DNA of 64,000 nucleotides from Mesostigma viride (taxonomy: Eukaryota > Streptophyta > Mesostigmatophyceae > Mesostigmatales > Mesostigmataceae): contig RPFO01001851.1 in NCBI GenBank assembly GCA_009746045.1, positions 1-64,000 of the forward strand, given 5' to 3'. Shown here in pieces: positions 30,979 through 39,549 of this stretch. The position numbers were made by a program, and so were the translations under genes. The notes under the pieces were generated by a model that saw only the letters and a list, made by a program, of their open reading frames with translations, had not been told where the DNA came from and searched no databases. How positions within the stretch are numbered: the first letter of the stretch is position 1; the number at the start of each line of letters is the position of its first letter.

Positions 30979-32290
30979 AGAAAAGCTGGACGGAGATGTC
31001 GCTGGGGATGCGACCTGGGTCGGAGCGGTATCCTCTGCACTCGTCGTCAAAGCAGCGCTGGAACCACCCGTGTCTGTTGACTTCGAACCAGACATTGTTC
31101 CGCTCGTGCATTCGATGCACGTTGCGACAATCCCGGCTTCGACTCCACACCCAGTACACGCTCGACTGCCCCTCACCGTCTTTGAAAGCGTTCGTCAAGA
31201 CCACCCCTGTTAGGAGTTTGCAAATGGCCTTGTACTCTTCGCTGTCCTTTGGCAGAAGAGTTCCGTTCGCGTTCGAGGGACCTGCAGGGTACAAAGCGGA
31301 CGGGCGATCATGAGCGCGTTTGTTTCGGTTCTTTCGACATCGGGGTTGCTCGACAAGGTCCTCGTCATGGTCGCTGGGAGCCACGACGGTGGCGGGAACC
31401 ACGTTCTCCATCTCGTCATAGATCCGAACCGAGGTCATACGGAGCTGGTGGTAGATAGACGGAGGGTCGTAGTCGACGCTACCCTCCGAGTCTGTCTGCG
31501 AAACGAACGTGTAGGGACGGTTCTCATGGATCTTGCCGAAGACACACGAGCATTCTCGTCGAATGTCCGCTTTTCTCCTGCAGTATGCGCACGGACACGT
31601 TCGTGCAGAAGATCCTCCGCCTTTGCAACCTTGAAGCTCCTTGTCGAGGATCCGAAACTTCTTGCTGCACTCGCCACATCGAACACATTTGAGAGAGTAC
31701 AGCATCCGGAGGCCGTTGTCTAGCATGATAGACGAGTCCACGACCGCGTTCCAGGAGTTCGTTTCTGGTCGTGGCCCGAACTTGGTGTGCAAACGAGACA
31801 CGATGAAGCTTCTGAGCTCGAGGGCGACATCCTTGTTGACAGGGATACCCGGCCAGTGGACGTGCACGCCACTTTTTACCAGGTTACCTTTCTTCTTCGT
31901 GGGAGCTTTGCAAATCACCATGTGATAGTCCACCTGGTCGCCTTCTTGCACGCAAGAACGTACAAGCGTTTGGATCTCAGGAATCCACTCGTTTTCTATC
32001 ACAGATGTCATGTCGGATTCGTCCTCGCAGTCGATGTCTAGAAAGAACGGGAAGACCGGATCGGACTTTTGCTCCACAATAAAGTTTCGCTTTTCCTCTT
32101 TCGCGTCTTTCTCGATGCATTTGTAAAACTCAAAAAGACAATCGCTTGAAACGTAGACTTTGCCTCCGCGAAACCCGTCTAAGAGAAGATGCGTGTACTC
32201 TTCAGTCGACTCCACGAAACATTGTCTCTCAACCAACCATTCGGTCGCGTTGGAATAGGGAGGCGGCTGCCATCTCGTCGTGGGGCACAT
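30830..32290 (-). CDS. AEP-family DNA primase (herpes UL52/NCLDV type)
   Basis: 486 residues. Makes primers for viral DNA replication. Archaeo-eukaryotic primase motifs are visible: FFLDIDCED with Asp85/Asp87 for metal binding, SGVHVHWPG (His143/145, motif II), and RMLYSLKC (motif III). A Cys-rich part follows (CVRCGECSKK ... CPCAYCRRKADIRRECSC) and a C-terminal Cys/His region (CRNVHRMHERNNVWFEVNRHGWFQRCFDDEC) fits the UL52 zinc motif. The D5-like helicase is a separate gene 8.4 kb away on the same strand, so the two are not fused as in poxviruses. Its 3' end overlaps the + strand gene by about 149 bases. Confidence 0.88.
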   Translation of the reverse strand: MCPTTRWQPPPYSNATEWLVERQCFVESTEEYTHLLLDGFRGGKVYVSSDCLFEFYKCIEKDAKEEKRNFIVEQKSDPVFPFFLDIDCEDESDMTSVIENEWIPEIQTLVRSCVQEGDQVDYHMVICKAPTKKKGNLVKSGVHVHWPGIPVNKDVALELRSFIVSRLHTKFGPRPETNSWNAVVDSSIMLDNGLRMLYSLKCVRCGECSKKFRILDKELQGCKGGGSSARTCPCAYCRRKADIRRECSCVFGKIHENRPYTFVSQTDSEGSVDYDPPSIYHQLRMTSVRIYDEMENVVPATVVAPSDHDEDLVEQPRCRKNRNKRAHDRPSALYPAGPSNANGTLLPKDSEEYKAICKLLTGVVLTNAFKDGEGQSSVYWVWSRSRDCRNVHRMHERNNVWFEVNRHGWFQRCFDDECRGYRSDPGRIPSDISVQLFSTTKKLQIQESPMSSAGERLLYRIVYDPKKSSRGRRANQKSGGQRGSKV

Positions 32291-32445
32291 CTTCTCTCAC
32301 AGCGTAGTCGATTAAGAGGTTGTAAAACGAAGAAATTAACTGAAACACGACGTCAAAAAATGCCTCCATCTTTCATGGCGAAGACGAGGAACTTCGCGGC
32401 TATCTGTCTCGTATGAAAATCTCGAGTCTTCGTTAGGACTTAAAA

Positions 32446-33219
32446 ATGGATGCGGCTGAAGGGGATCAATCTAGAAGTAGATCCCCCAGAATCGTGACGT
32501 CACCTGAGAGTTCTCCAATCAAATCAAATCTCAGGCCAGAAGACGCGTCTGAGGTAGGCGTCCATCAGATTTTGTTCCGAAAAAACGAACCTTTTGCGAA
32601 AAAATCTAGCATTCAAGAAGACGGACGCGTATGGACGACCAACATCGAGGTGCTTGTTTATTCTTGGGCTCAAAAAGCGCTTGCATATCGAGAGATGCAT
32701 GACATGGCAGCGAGTCGTGCTGACTTTTTAGGAAACCTGATTGGTCTACCCGTGATTCTTCTAACAGCTAGTGCAGGAACCGCATCTTTTGCAAGTAGGA
32801 GACAAGATCGATGCAACAACCGAGATTTACTCACGATATACGTCGGAGTCGCTAGCATGGTCTCGTCCGCTCTAACGGGAATTCAGAATTTTCTGAAGTT
32901 CCATCAAAAGGCTGAAAAGCATCGTCAGATGTCCAACCGTTTTTCGTCGTTTTATCGGGAAGTAGATGTGGAACTAACAAAATCACGCCAGCATCGCCTA
33001 GATCCGTTCGAGTTCGTCCAAACTTTACGACTTACGCTTGACCGGCTTTTGTCAGAGGATCCGCCGATACCGGCCACCGTCAGGCGTAAGCACAAAAGAC
33101 TTAAATCTCGCGCCGTAACCGATACTACGAACAACAATCCCCACACTCCGGGCATGCCACAAGTAGTCGTGGATAAGGACCAGGACGCAAACGAAGTTCG
33201 TACGATCAAAAAACTCTGA
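32446..33219 (+). CDS. SLATT-like two-helix membrane protein
   Basis: 257 residues. After a Ser-rich N-terminus, the core reads W...SWAQKALAYREMHDMAA, then two membrane helices (LGNLIGLPVILLTASAGTASF and IYVGVASMVSSALTGIQNFL) and a helical part with KAEKHRQMSNRFSSFYREVD. This is the pattern of the SLATT/DUF4231 fold, first described as pore-forming effectors in bacterial conflict systems and also present in algal giant viruses. The C-terminus is basic (RRKHKRLKS). A role in membrane permeability or counter-defence is inferred only. It heads a + strand run of five genes. Confidence 0.7.
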   Translation: MDAAEGDQSRSRSPRIVTSPESSPIKSNLRPEDASEVGVHQILFRKNEPFAKKSSIQEDGRVWTTNIEVLVYSWAQKALAYREMHDMAASRADFLGNLIGLPVILLTASAGTASFASRRQDRCNNRDLLTIYVGVASMVSSALTGIQNFLKFHQKAEKHRQMSNRFSSFYREVDVELTKSRQHRLDPFEFVQTLRLTLDRLLSEDPPIPATVRRKHKRLKSRAVTDTTNNNPHTPGMPQVVVDKDQDANEVRTIKKL

Positions 33220-33234
33220 CCGTATGGTATCGAA

Positions 33235-33423
33235 ATGCGCGCTATATCGATCGCAGTTTATTTCTTAAGCGTGTACATGCTACTGGTCGCCCGACCACGG
33301 TGCATGTTTGAAGAGAACGGAGATCCTATACCTTTTGGCGTCGGAGAAAATCAGACGCTTCTACCTTTTTGGCTCGTAGCTCTATCGCTTGCGTTGTACG
33401 TATCTGTACTTACGTCAAAGTAA
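33235..33423 (+). CDS. small two-helix membrane protein (PFWLV type)
   Basis: 62 residues, starting MRAISIAVYFLSVYMLL. A first helix is followed by PRCMFEENGDPIPFGVGENQTLLPFWLV, which then enters a second helix. The CMxxExGxxxPFGxGxxxTxxPFWLV pattern occurs, as I recall, in a small protein of several giant viruses. It sits 15 bases after the SLATT gene and one base before the next ATG, so it is part of a tight cluster. Confidence 0.65.
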   Translation: MRAISIAVYFLSVYMLLVARPRCMFEENGDPIPFGVGENQTLLPFWLVALSLALYVSVLTSK

Positions 33424-33424
33424 A

Positions 33425-33667
33425 ATGGACACTCTCAACTTGACAGGGTATGACGTCACGAGCGAAAACTTAGAGCCAGTGATCGATGATCTTCCTGACG
33501 GCTTTCAAAGCTATTACCGGGACGACTTGCTAAATCTCTATCTTGCACTGCGTGAAATGATAGAAGCCTCGGGGCTTCCTTTTCTAAAAAACGCGAATTT
33601 CTCTGATTTTTGCGACTTCGTGGCGTCATTTTCAATCGCTCCGGAATATATTCGTCCTGATTATTAG
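33425..33667 (+). CDS. small acidic protein, 80 aa, unknown
   Basis: The ATG at 33425 (MDTLNLTGYDV) follows the previous stop by one base; upstream in-frame codons belong to the previous gene's region. Acidic and soluble (VIDDLPDGFQSYYRDDLLNLY), no membrane helix. No family recognised; the tight spacing supports it as a real gene. Confidence 0.6.
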   Translation: MDTLNLTGYDVTSENLEPVIDDLPDGFQSYYRDDLLNLYLALREMIEASGLPFLKNANFSDFCDFVASFSIAPEYIRPDY

Positions 33668-33672
33668 AAAGT

Positions 33673-34470
33673 ATGAGCCTCGTGTTTCACCGATTTGATG
33701 GAAACACGAGCGACTTGGGAGTAAACATCGTCCCTGCCATCACGTCGCCGCTAATCACAGAGGTGCCGCCCGCATACCTCTTACCATCGGACGAGGTGAT
33801 CGTCACGCCGATCCGTTCGTCTCTTCTCGTTATCCCCCAGAGGGTGATGGAGCAACGAGAAGTGGCTGTCGTATCAGGGAGCAGCATCACGTACTGTCCT
33901 TACACCGGGTGCGCTACCACGTATCCGTTCGACGTTCGAACAACTGGGCTCGTCGAAAACAGCAATACGTTGCTCATTGACCCCGTAGACGGGTCGCTTT
34001 TGAGCCAGATTTCAGGAAAGTTTGTGTATGGTCCGAAGTCTGGCGTGGAAGTTCCTCGATCCCCCTGTGTCGTTTGCCCATATAACGCTATAATGTCTTT
34101 ACACCGACCTGAAACGACAATCAGTGATTTAAACGGTTTTTCGAACCGTTTGTTTTTTCTTCACGGAGACAAAGCGGACGGAGACAACGAGAGATACTCT
34201 TCCTCCCACTTCAACGAGTATAAGACAAAGCGCGACCCGATGTTCCCTGTCAAACACCCGTATCGAGTCGGGTCCACGGTCCATCCAAAGCACACTGGGT
34301 ATGTCGACCTAGAAGACCCCGAGCGGGCGTTCTACCCGGGAAAACCGAGAACGTTTGGTGACGTGACCTCCCTTTTTCGGTATCACTTCCCTTTGCCGAT
34401 GTATGCATTCGCATACGACGCATTTGGTGACGAATTTAAAGACCGGGTGTTCGGCAAAAAAGATTTATAA
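33673..34470 (+). CDS. conserved-looking protein, 265 aa, unknown
   Basis: Starts MSLVFHRFDGNTSDLG six bases after the previous stop. Mixed beta-rich sequence with two Cys pairs (YCPYTGC and PCVVCPYN), possibly one metal site or disulphides, and a C-terminal Tyr/Pro-rich part (RAFYPGKPRTF ... YHFPLPMYAFAYDAFGDEF). No membrane helix. A structural or virion-internal protein would fit but is not shown. Confidence 0.6.
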   Translation: MSLVFHRFDGNTSDLGVNIVPAITSPLITEVPPAYLLPSDEVIVTPIRSSLLVIPQRVMEQREVAVVSGSSITYCPYTGCATTYPFDVRTTGLVENSNTLLIDPVDGSLLSQISGKFVYGPKSGVEVPRSPCVVCPYNAIMSLHRPETTISDLNGFSNRLFFLHGDKADGDNERYSSSHFNEYKTKRDPMFPVKHPYRVGSTVHPKHTGYVDLEDPERAFYPGKPRTFGDVTSLFRYHFPLPMYAFAYDAFGDEFKDRVFGKKDL

Positions 34471-34483
34471 ATCGTTTGTTGTG

Positions 34484-34490
34484 TTATATA
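34484..34490 (+). promoter_or_regulatory. TATA-like motif just before a viral start
   Basis: TTATATA ends six bases before the ATG at 34497. Similar TATATA-like strings lie within about 5-20 bases of several other starts in this window, so a short-leader viral promoter element is plausible. Confidence 0.35.
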
Positions 34491-34496
34491 AATGGA

Positions 34497-35762
34497 ATGA
34501 GTGCTGCTTTGGGTCTAGGAATCGGGCTGATCGTCGCGGCAGGAGTGTACGTCGCTTACCAGGTTGCTCAGAACGAACCGGACAAAGAAGACAATAACGA
34601 CGGCGAAAAGGAGGATCAAGATAAAGAAAAAGATACTCAAGTCAAAGAAAAGGATGTCATGGACGACGCTGCTGCTGAAGAGTTAGCCGCATCGCTTATG
34701 AGAGATATTCAACCTAAAAGCTACAAAGATATGACGGAAATGGAGCTTTCCAACGAGTTAACAAAGATTTTGAAGATCACTGGTGGTCAAAGGGAAGACC
34801 CGAGGGCCAAAGAATTATTAGAAGAGATGCGAATTCGTACTGCCAATAAAACGGATCACCTTGCTTTGCCGTCTTCAGCGGACATTGCTGCTCTTGACGC
34901 TGCCTCCCAGATGACAGGCGTCGAGAATCTCAACTTCGAAACACTGTCACATATCCAAAGAATGTATCGTGCCATTTTTCGATATTCGGCTTCTAATATT
35001 CGTTCTAAATTGCTTGACGGTCTCGAGAAAAACGCCTCCGCGGAAGCTGATCGACTACGAAGCCTCCGCGACGCATTGGCTGAGAATAGCGAGCCGCGAA
35101 AGGTGGCAAATGACAACGTGAACAAATTCACACGCGATTGGAGCGCGTGGTATTCTGTCATGAGGTCCTACCTCTACACGGGAGATGCTCCTTTTCGGAG
35201 TTACAATGCCATGGCGCGTTTTTTTATTGATTTAGGGGTCATGGATAAGTTTGATTTGTATGTTTCCAACTTATACAGTTTTATCAGCGTTGACACGAGC
35301 ACGCGGCCTCAGAAAACTTTAGAATGGGTCGACTCCGAGAAGTTTAAGCTTGAAGCTCCCGGAAGCAAGTTCGTAACGCCTGTTGTAACAACTTCAGACG
35401 CAGCGTTACGTTCTGCCCTAAAAAAGGCGGGGCTTGCCGTGTTTGATGTCGAGGAAAAGGAGAAGCAAGCCGCATACGACAACGCAGATGTAAACGACAT
35501 TTCGGGTCGTGCAGCGCTGAAGGTTTCCTTGGACGACTACAAGCGCTACAAGGCGTCGACACTGTCCACGTTCAATTCGGCTGTCGACAAAGAACCTAAG
35601 GCTAGCATGTTCATCGCATTATGGTCGTTTTTTGATGCAACGAGTGTGACAATGGAAACCGTCATCAAGTTTGTAAGCGACCCTTCGGAATGGGGTCTTA
35701 GTTCCAGGGACAACATTAACAAGTTCCGTTCATTTATTAACAATAACGAATTGTTTGCTTAA
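34497..35762 (+). CDS. membrane-anchored helical protein, 421 aa, unknown
   Basis: The first ATG giving this frame is 34497. An N-terminal signal-anchor helix (ALGLGIGLIVAAGVYVAYQVA) is followed by a highly charged linker (NEPDKEDNNDGEKEDQDKEK) and a long helical domain (EMELSNELTKILKI; RFFIDLGVMDKFDLYVSNLY; MFIALWSFFDATSVTMETVI). No catalytic motif seen. Likely a virion membrane protein with its bulk on one side of the membrane. Confidence 0.65.
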   Translation: MSAALGLGIGLIVAAGVYVAYQVAQNEPDKEDNNDGEKEDQDKEKDTQVKEKDVMDDAAAEELAASLMRDIQPKSYKDMTEMELSNELTKILKITGGQREDPRAKELLEEMRIRTANKTDHLALPSSADIAALDAASQMTGVENLNFETLSHIQRMYRAIFRYSASNIRSKLLDGLEKNASAEADRLRSLRDALAENSEPRKVANDNVNKFTRDWSAWYSVMRSYLYTGDAPFRSYNAMARFFIDLGVMDKFDLYVSNLYSFISVDTSTRPQKTLEWVDSEKFKLEAPGSKFVTPVVTTSDAALRSALKKAGLAVFDVEEKEKQAAYDNADVNDISGRAALKVSLDDYKRYKASTLSTFNSAVDKEPKASMFIALWSFFDATSVTMETVIKFVSDPSEWGLSSRDNINKFRSFINNNELFA

Positions 35763-35773
35763 TTATAATACAA

Positions 35774-35977
35774 ATGATAATCCAATGCTTAAAAAGTACA
35801 TGGGAGACATTCTTTCTTGCAATCATATCATTTTACATCGGGGTGGTTCTAATTCCTCCAACCCCTCTAACAGCAACAAATATGCAGAACCTTCCTAGTA
35901 GAATCTTCATCGCGTTGGGTTTTCTTTCGACGATACCCTCTCTTGTCTGCATCGGGGTGATGGCTACCAAAACGTGA
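35774..35977 (+). CDS. small two-helix membrane protein, 67 aa
   Basis: Starts MIIQCLKSTWETFF twelve bases after the previous stop. Two hydrophobic helices (FFLAIISFYIGVVLIPP and IFIALGFLSTIPSLVCIGVM) with a short polar loop. Its end overlaps the convergent YqaJ gene by 14 bases. Confidence 0.6.
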   Translation: MIIQCLKSTWETFFLAIISFYIGVVLIPPTPLTATNMQNLPSRIFIALGFLSTIPSLVCIGVMATKT

Positions 35978-36848
35978 AGTTCTGGACATCTTTGTGAACG
36001 ACCTCAGAGGCCTCAGGCGTGCTTGGTGGAGGTGATGGTTCCTTGATCGGATCTCGATCGAGGAATGGGAACGGTTCTTCGAGCGTTACCGATTTTCTTT
36101 TCTTAGGCGTTTTCGTTTCCGAATCCGTATCCGAAGTTGTCGGGGAAGGAGAGTCGGAAGCCGCGAACACACCGGTCTTGTCAAGGTAGTCGATGCCTCC
36201 TTTTGCGTCGATCTCCATCCATTCATTGCGAAAGGACTGCATCACAGGAAAGTACTTACGAAACCAGTCCCGGTCCCGCCGAATCTCGAGAATGTCTAAA
36301 ACCTGCTCGGTCCATGTCGTGGCAGGGGAGAACTGCACAAAGTGCGCGATCTCGAGGTTCAATATCTCCAACAGTATTTGGACCTGCGGGATGTAATACT
36401 TAGGGCACTCGTGCGTGATTTTGCGCTTCATAGGACACTTGATTTCGACCAAAATTCCGTCCGTTGTCACTCTGTCTGGGCTTCCGCCGAGCCAGGGGTG
36501 GAGAGGGTGCGCGATGAGGCCGAAACAGAGACACTTTTTGCCCGTCTTCTTGGAGTACTCTTCTGCAGCGATGTCTTCGTTGTCATTTCCCCACTTGGTG
36601 GCAGCGTTACCGTGAAAAGCGTACTTTTGGTCTCCGAGTTTTTTTCGGAGGAGCTTCTTGCGGCTTTGATACGGGTTCCATCCAATTGCCGCCGCCAGAT
36701 CCGACGCAGTCAACATCTTGTCTCGTATCGCGTACCACTCGGGACTCTTTTGCGGAGGCGCCTTGACTCGCATGAGTTCGATAACGGCAGGATGGATTTC
36801 AGAGTCCATCGAGCTGTGGACCGCAACTTGCGATATTCCGCTTCCCAT
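35964..36848 (-). CDS. YqaJ-like viral recombinase/exonuclease
   Basis: 294 residues. PD-(D/E)XK nuclease of the lambda-exonuclease/YqaJ type, which resects DNA ends for recombination. Visible motifs: PEWYAIRDKMLTASDLAAAIG, then WGNDNEDIAAEEY, the core GGSPDRVTTDGILVEIKCP (Asp and Glu-x-Lys of the active site) and YYIPQVQILLEI. The C-terminal 70 residues are Ser/Pro/Glu-rich and probably disordered. It lies just downstream of the Holliday-junction resolvase on the same strand (23-base gap), a natural recombination pair. Confidence 0.9.
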   Translation of the reverse strand: MGSGISQVAVHSSMDSEIHPAVIELMRVKAPPQKSPEWYAIRDKMLTASDLAAAIGWNPYQSRKKLLRKKLGDQKYAFHGNAATKWGNDNEDIAAEEYSKKTGKKCLCFGLIAHPLHPWLGGSPDRVTTDGILVEIKCPMKRKITHECPKYYIPQVQILLEILNLEIAHFVQFSPATTWTEQVLDILEIRRDRDWFRKYFPVMQSFRNEWMEIDAKGGIDYLDKTGVFAASDSPSPTTSDTDSETKTPKKRKSVTLEEPFPFLDRDPIKEPSPPPSTPEASEVVHKDVQNFTFW

Positions 36849-36871
36849 CCTCGACGATTTTTTGCGTCTCC

Positions 36872-37456
36872 TTACAGACGAACAAGTTTTTTTCGACTAA
36901 CCTCTCTCGTTTTTAAAAAACAAGACAGCCCTTGCAAAAGGGCGTCCGCGGCGTCGTCTTTCTTACCAAGCCCCTCAAAAAACTCGATCCATGCGGGCAC
37001 CTTTTGCAGGATTTGGGTAACTTGCTCGATGGAAACTTTCTTGTTGTATCTGTACTTGTCTTTAAGGTCGCAGACGATTTCAGGGCCCGTGTAGACTTTC
37101 AATTTGTGAGCCGGAGAGTAGAGATTGGTTTGGACTTCTGTCGATTTAAATAAGTTGTGACACTCGAAAAAGGACATGATGACGTAAGAGAGAGCTTTCA
37201 TCTTGGCGTTCGTGTTCGGCTGACGTTCGATGACGACTCGGTCCGCCGTTCCCAACCATCCGATTCGCTCGTTTAGAGTTTTCAATACCTTTTTACACGC
37301 GTCATCCAAAGACGTAGCGCCGAGGTTGATGAGTTCCCACTTGAGAATTTCGAACTTGATATTGCTTGCAAACTCATTCGATTCTAGCTCTTCTTCGGAG
37401 TTTAGGAAGCAATAGGATAAGTTCGCGATCCCCACGTCAAAACTTACCAACTTCAT
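36872..37456 (-). CDS. Holliday junction resolvase, poxvirus A22/RuvC-like
   Basis: 194 residues, the usual length. Cleaves four-way DNA junctions during genome maturation. RNase H-fold acidic residues are in place: Asp7 in SFDVGIANL, Glu77 in VVIERQP, and the pair Asp167/Asp168 with Asp171 in KKDDAADALLQ. The ATG at 37456 overlaps the divergent open frame on the other strand, though that gene probably starts 30 bases further in. Confidence 0.9.
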   Translation of the reverse strand: MKLVSFDVGIANLSYCFLNSEEELESNEFASNIKFEILKWELINLGATSLDDACKKVLKTLNERIGWLGTADRVVIERQPNTNAKMKALSYVIMSFFECHNLFKSTEVQTNLYSPAHKLKVYTGPEIVCDLKDKYRYNKKVSIEQVTQILQKVPAWIEFFEGLGKKDDAADALLQGLSCFLKTREVSRKKLVRL

Positions 37457-37471
37457 GGCTCACAATTCTCG

Positions 37472-37479
37472 CATATATA
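37472..37479 (+). promoter_or_regulatory. TATA-like motif before 37485
   Basis: CATATATAG sits within 15 bases of the ATG at 37485. Together with the head-to-head resolvase gene, it supports choosing 37485 over the in-frame ATG at 37455. Confidence 0.35.
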
Positions 37480-37484
37480 GTATC

Positions 37485-37997
37485 ATGATTCCGATAAACG
37501 TACCTTTCAACATTTCATATGCGGACTTTGTTGGCGGAACCACAACCGCCATCGGAAGGCTAGAAGACAAAAAACTAGTGGAAAAAATGTACCCTGTTTA
37601 TCGAAAATTTTTGTCGGGTCAAAACCTAGACGCTATCAAGAACAGGTTCCGGTGCACCTATCGGGTCGACATCCCGATCGATAAAATCGTTCAGAAAGCG
37701 AGAATGACGTACGAGTCTCGTAACGATATAAAGCTACTTGAACGACGATCTGTCACTCGTAAAAGCTGCGAGGATCAATGGGATCTCATTGAGGAACTTA
37801 ATAAGGACTTGTGGGAAAAACTGAAAAGAGATAGGAGCGAGTTTTCTAATACGGAATACTTTGAGAGGCTTATTGCCGTGGCGCTTGGCGAATCAAATTT
37901 GGGATCTTTTGTGAACGCACTTCCTCAGTACACAGTCGCGACTCTTCGTAATAATCAGACGGATCCGATTATTATCGACCGGATTATCGAAGCTTAG
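37485..37997 (+). CDS. protein of unknown function, 170 aa
   Basis: Start chosen at 37485 (MIPINVPFNISYADF) because a TATA-like string lies directly upstream; the in-frame ATG at 37455 would overlap the resolvase start. Soluble, charged and helical (KKLVEKMYPVYRKFLSGQNLDAIKNRFR; EDQWDLIEELNKDLWEKLKRDRSEF). No family recognised. Confidence 0.6.
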   Translation: MIPINVPFNISYADFVGGTTTAIGRLEDKKLVEKMYPVYRKFLSGQNLDAIKNRFRCTYRVDIPIDKIVQKARMTYESRNDIKLLERRSVTRKSCEDQWDLIEELNKDLWEKLKRDRSEFSNTEYFERLIAVALGESNLGSFVNALPQYTVATLRNNQTDPIIIDRIIEA

Positions 37998-38026
37998 AAG
38001 AAAATTTTGATTCGTATTGAAAATGA

Positions 38027-38803
38027 ATGAAGTGCGGTGAGAAGACCAAAAGCGGAGGTCGATGTCTAAATCAGGTTTTAAGGGGCAAGAAATCGTGTCA
38101 TCTCCACGTAAAAAAACACAAGGTTGCAATGGGAGGAGTTACGGAAGGAAGTCATAATCAACATGTGTCAGAAGTTCCGGAAGAAAGTTCTAATCGGCAA
38201 GTGTCAGATATTCGGGAAAGAAGTAATAATCAGCGACCAATCAGAGTTCCGGGAATCTCTTTTGAACAACGACTGCATCAAACGCGTCGAAGTTCGCCAC
38301 CTCCCAAAAATCGCGAGTTTTTAGCGCGAGTGAGGGAACTAGAGCGGCAACGAGCGGAGGAGGAGAAAAACAACACGTTTCGATTACATGCACTACCTCC
38401 TCCTGCCTTAGTATCTGTTTTGCACGGTGTGGGCTATTCCGACATACCCGCGTTAAGGAGTACTTCCAAATATTTTTATGAACACATTCCGGGACTCCTG
38501 ATGGAAGTCGATAGAGTGTACCGTGAAGAAGACGAACAGAAAATGTTGAACGCACAGATTGAATTCCAAGAAGCACAAAATTGGCGCGATTACCTCGCAG
38601 GACTTCATCTTGAAGATCCATCAGACCAGGATCTAAGAAATTGGTTTGACGATGCTATTACCAATCAATTGGATGCCAAAGAGAAGTTGCGAATAGCAGA
38701 AGAAACATATACGGATACGGTTCGAAAGACAAATGCCGCAAGAGAATTGGTTGAATCGAATGAGGGCCATGGCGGACAACAACGAAGGTACAGGTTCGTT
38801 TAA
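38027..38803 (+). CDS. zinc-motif protein with F-box-like segment
   Basis: 258 residues. The N-terminus KCGEKTKSGGRCLNQVLRGKKSCHLH is the small Cys/His motif (C-x4-T-x2-G-x2-C-x10-C-x2-H) common in viral and bacterial proteins. A repetitive Ser/Asn/Arg linker (HVSEVPEESSNRQVSDIRERSNN) follows, then an F-box-like stretch (LPPPALVSVLHGVGYSDIPALRSTSKYFYEH) and a helical C-terminus (DYLAGLHLEDPSDQDLRNWFDDA). If the F-box call is right it could recruit an SCF ubiquitin ligase. A second ATG 4 bases upstream is out of frame. Confidence 0.55.
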   Translation: MKCGEKTKSGGRCLNQVLRGKKSCHLHVKKHKVAMGGVTEGSHNQHVSEVPEESSNRQVSDIRERSNNQRPIRVPGISFEQRLHQTRRSSPPPKNREFLARVRELERQRAEEEKNNTFRLHALPPPALVSVLHGVGYSDIPALRSTSKYFYEHIPGLLMEVDRVYREEDEQKMLNAQIEFQEAQNWRDYLAGLHLEDPSDQDLRNWFDDAITNQLDAKEKLRIAEETYTDTVRKTNAARELVESNEGHGGQQRRYRFV

Positions 38804-38850
38804 AGGCTTTTGATAATTTTGACAAGAAGAATATATCAACACGACGTCAA

Positions 38851-39549
38851 ATGGACTCCTCGGCTCATTGCGGTAAGTTGATGAACGTCAGTCTCGGCGC
38901 TCCTATCGTTTTGACTGAGGAGGAACACTTGGAGTATCAACAAACGGGTGCCATGCCTGCTCGCGTCGTAACCGATGGCGGAACTTCTACCGCGTCTGCG
39001 ATTCCAACGGTGATTGAACCAGACATGTCGCTAGCTCCTCATACTGACAAGCCTGCACTTTCAGTTGATCCCGAGGTTGTCAAGAAGCAGGTGGCCGTTG
39101 ATGCGAAGGAGGACCCGGAGAACTTGCAAGTATCAAGCCAAAAGCTCGCCGTGATCAGTTTTGTGGCCCCTCCTAACGCGACTCATATCGCGATCAAAAT
39201 TCGCGGGGTTTTTGACACGATCGAAGCAGCGGAAGAGCACGCCGGGAAGTTGATGGAGAACGATCCTAATTTCGACATTTTTGTAGTTTCGATGTACAAT
39301 TGGCTCGTGATGCCTGTTCCCGATGATCTTCGCGCTGGAATCAAGCACCGATATGTTGACCAGAGGCTGGAGAAGATCATGGAGAAGTATCACACGGATC
39401 GTTTAAAGACGAAGGAGTTCAACCAGCAAAGAATCCAGGAGAGCCGTGATAACGCCGCGAAGGGCGAGGCTGGGGACGTACAAGAAGGTGCCATTCCCCA
39501 CTCCATTGTGCTAGAGGGCGGAGCTCCAACTCTGGAGCCGGTCGAGTAA
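38851..39549 (+). CDS. conserved NCLDV protein, DUF5832-like
   Basis: 232 residues. The core KLAVISFVAP ... IAIKIRGVFDTIEAAEEHAGKL ... NFDIFVVSMYNWLVMP matches my memory of the DUF5832 family of giant viruses, of unknown function. N- and C-terminal thirds are low complexity; the C-terminus is helical and charged (YHTDRLKTKEFNQQRIQESRD). Upstream are a TATAT string and GACGTCA. It overlaps the convergent gene at 39511-39975 by 39 bases. Confidence 0.7.
   Translation: MDSSAHCGKLMNVSLGAPIVLTEEEHLEYQQTGAMPARVVTDGGTSTASAIPTVIEPDMSLAPHTDKPALSVDPEVVKKQVAVDAKEDPENLQVSSQKLAVISFVAPPNATHIAIKIRGVFDTIEAAEEHAGKLMENDPNFDIFVVSMYNWLVMPVPDDLRAGIKHRYVDQRLEKIMEKYHTDRLKTKEFNQQRIQESRDNAAKGEAGDVQEGAIPHSIVLEGGAPTLEPVE

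Noticed and set aside
36342-37094. A 250-codon + strand frame opposite the YqaJ and resolvase genes
   Set aside because: It is antisense to two well-supported genes and has no domain of its own.
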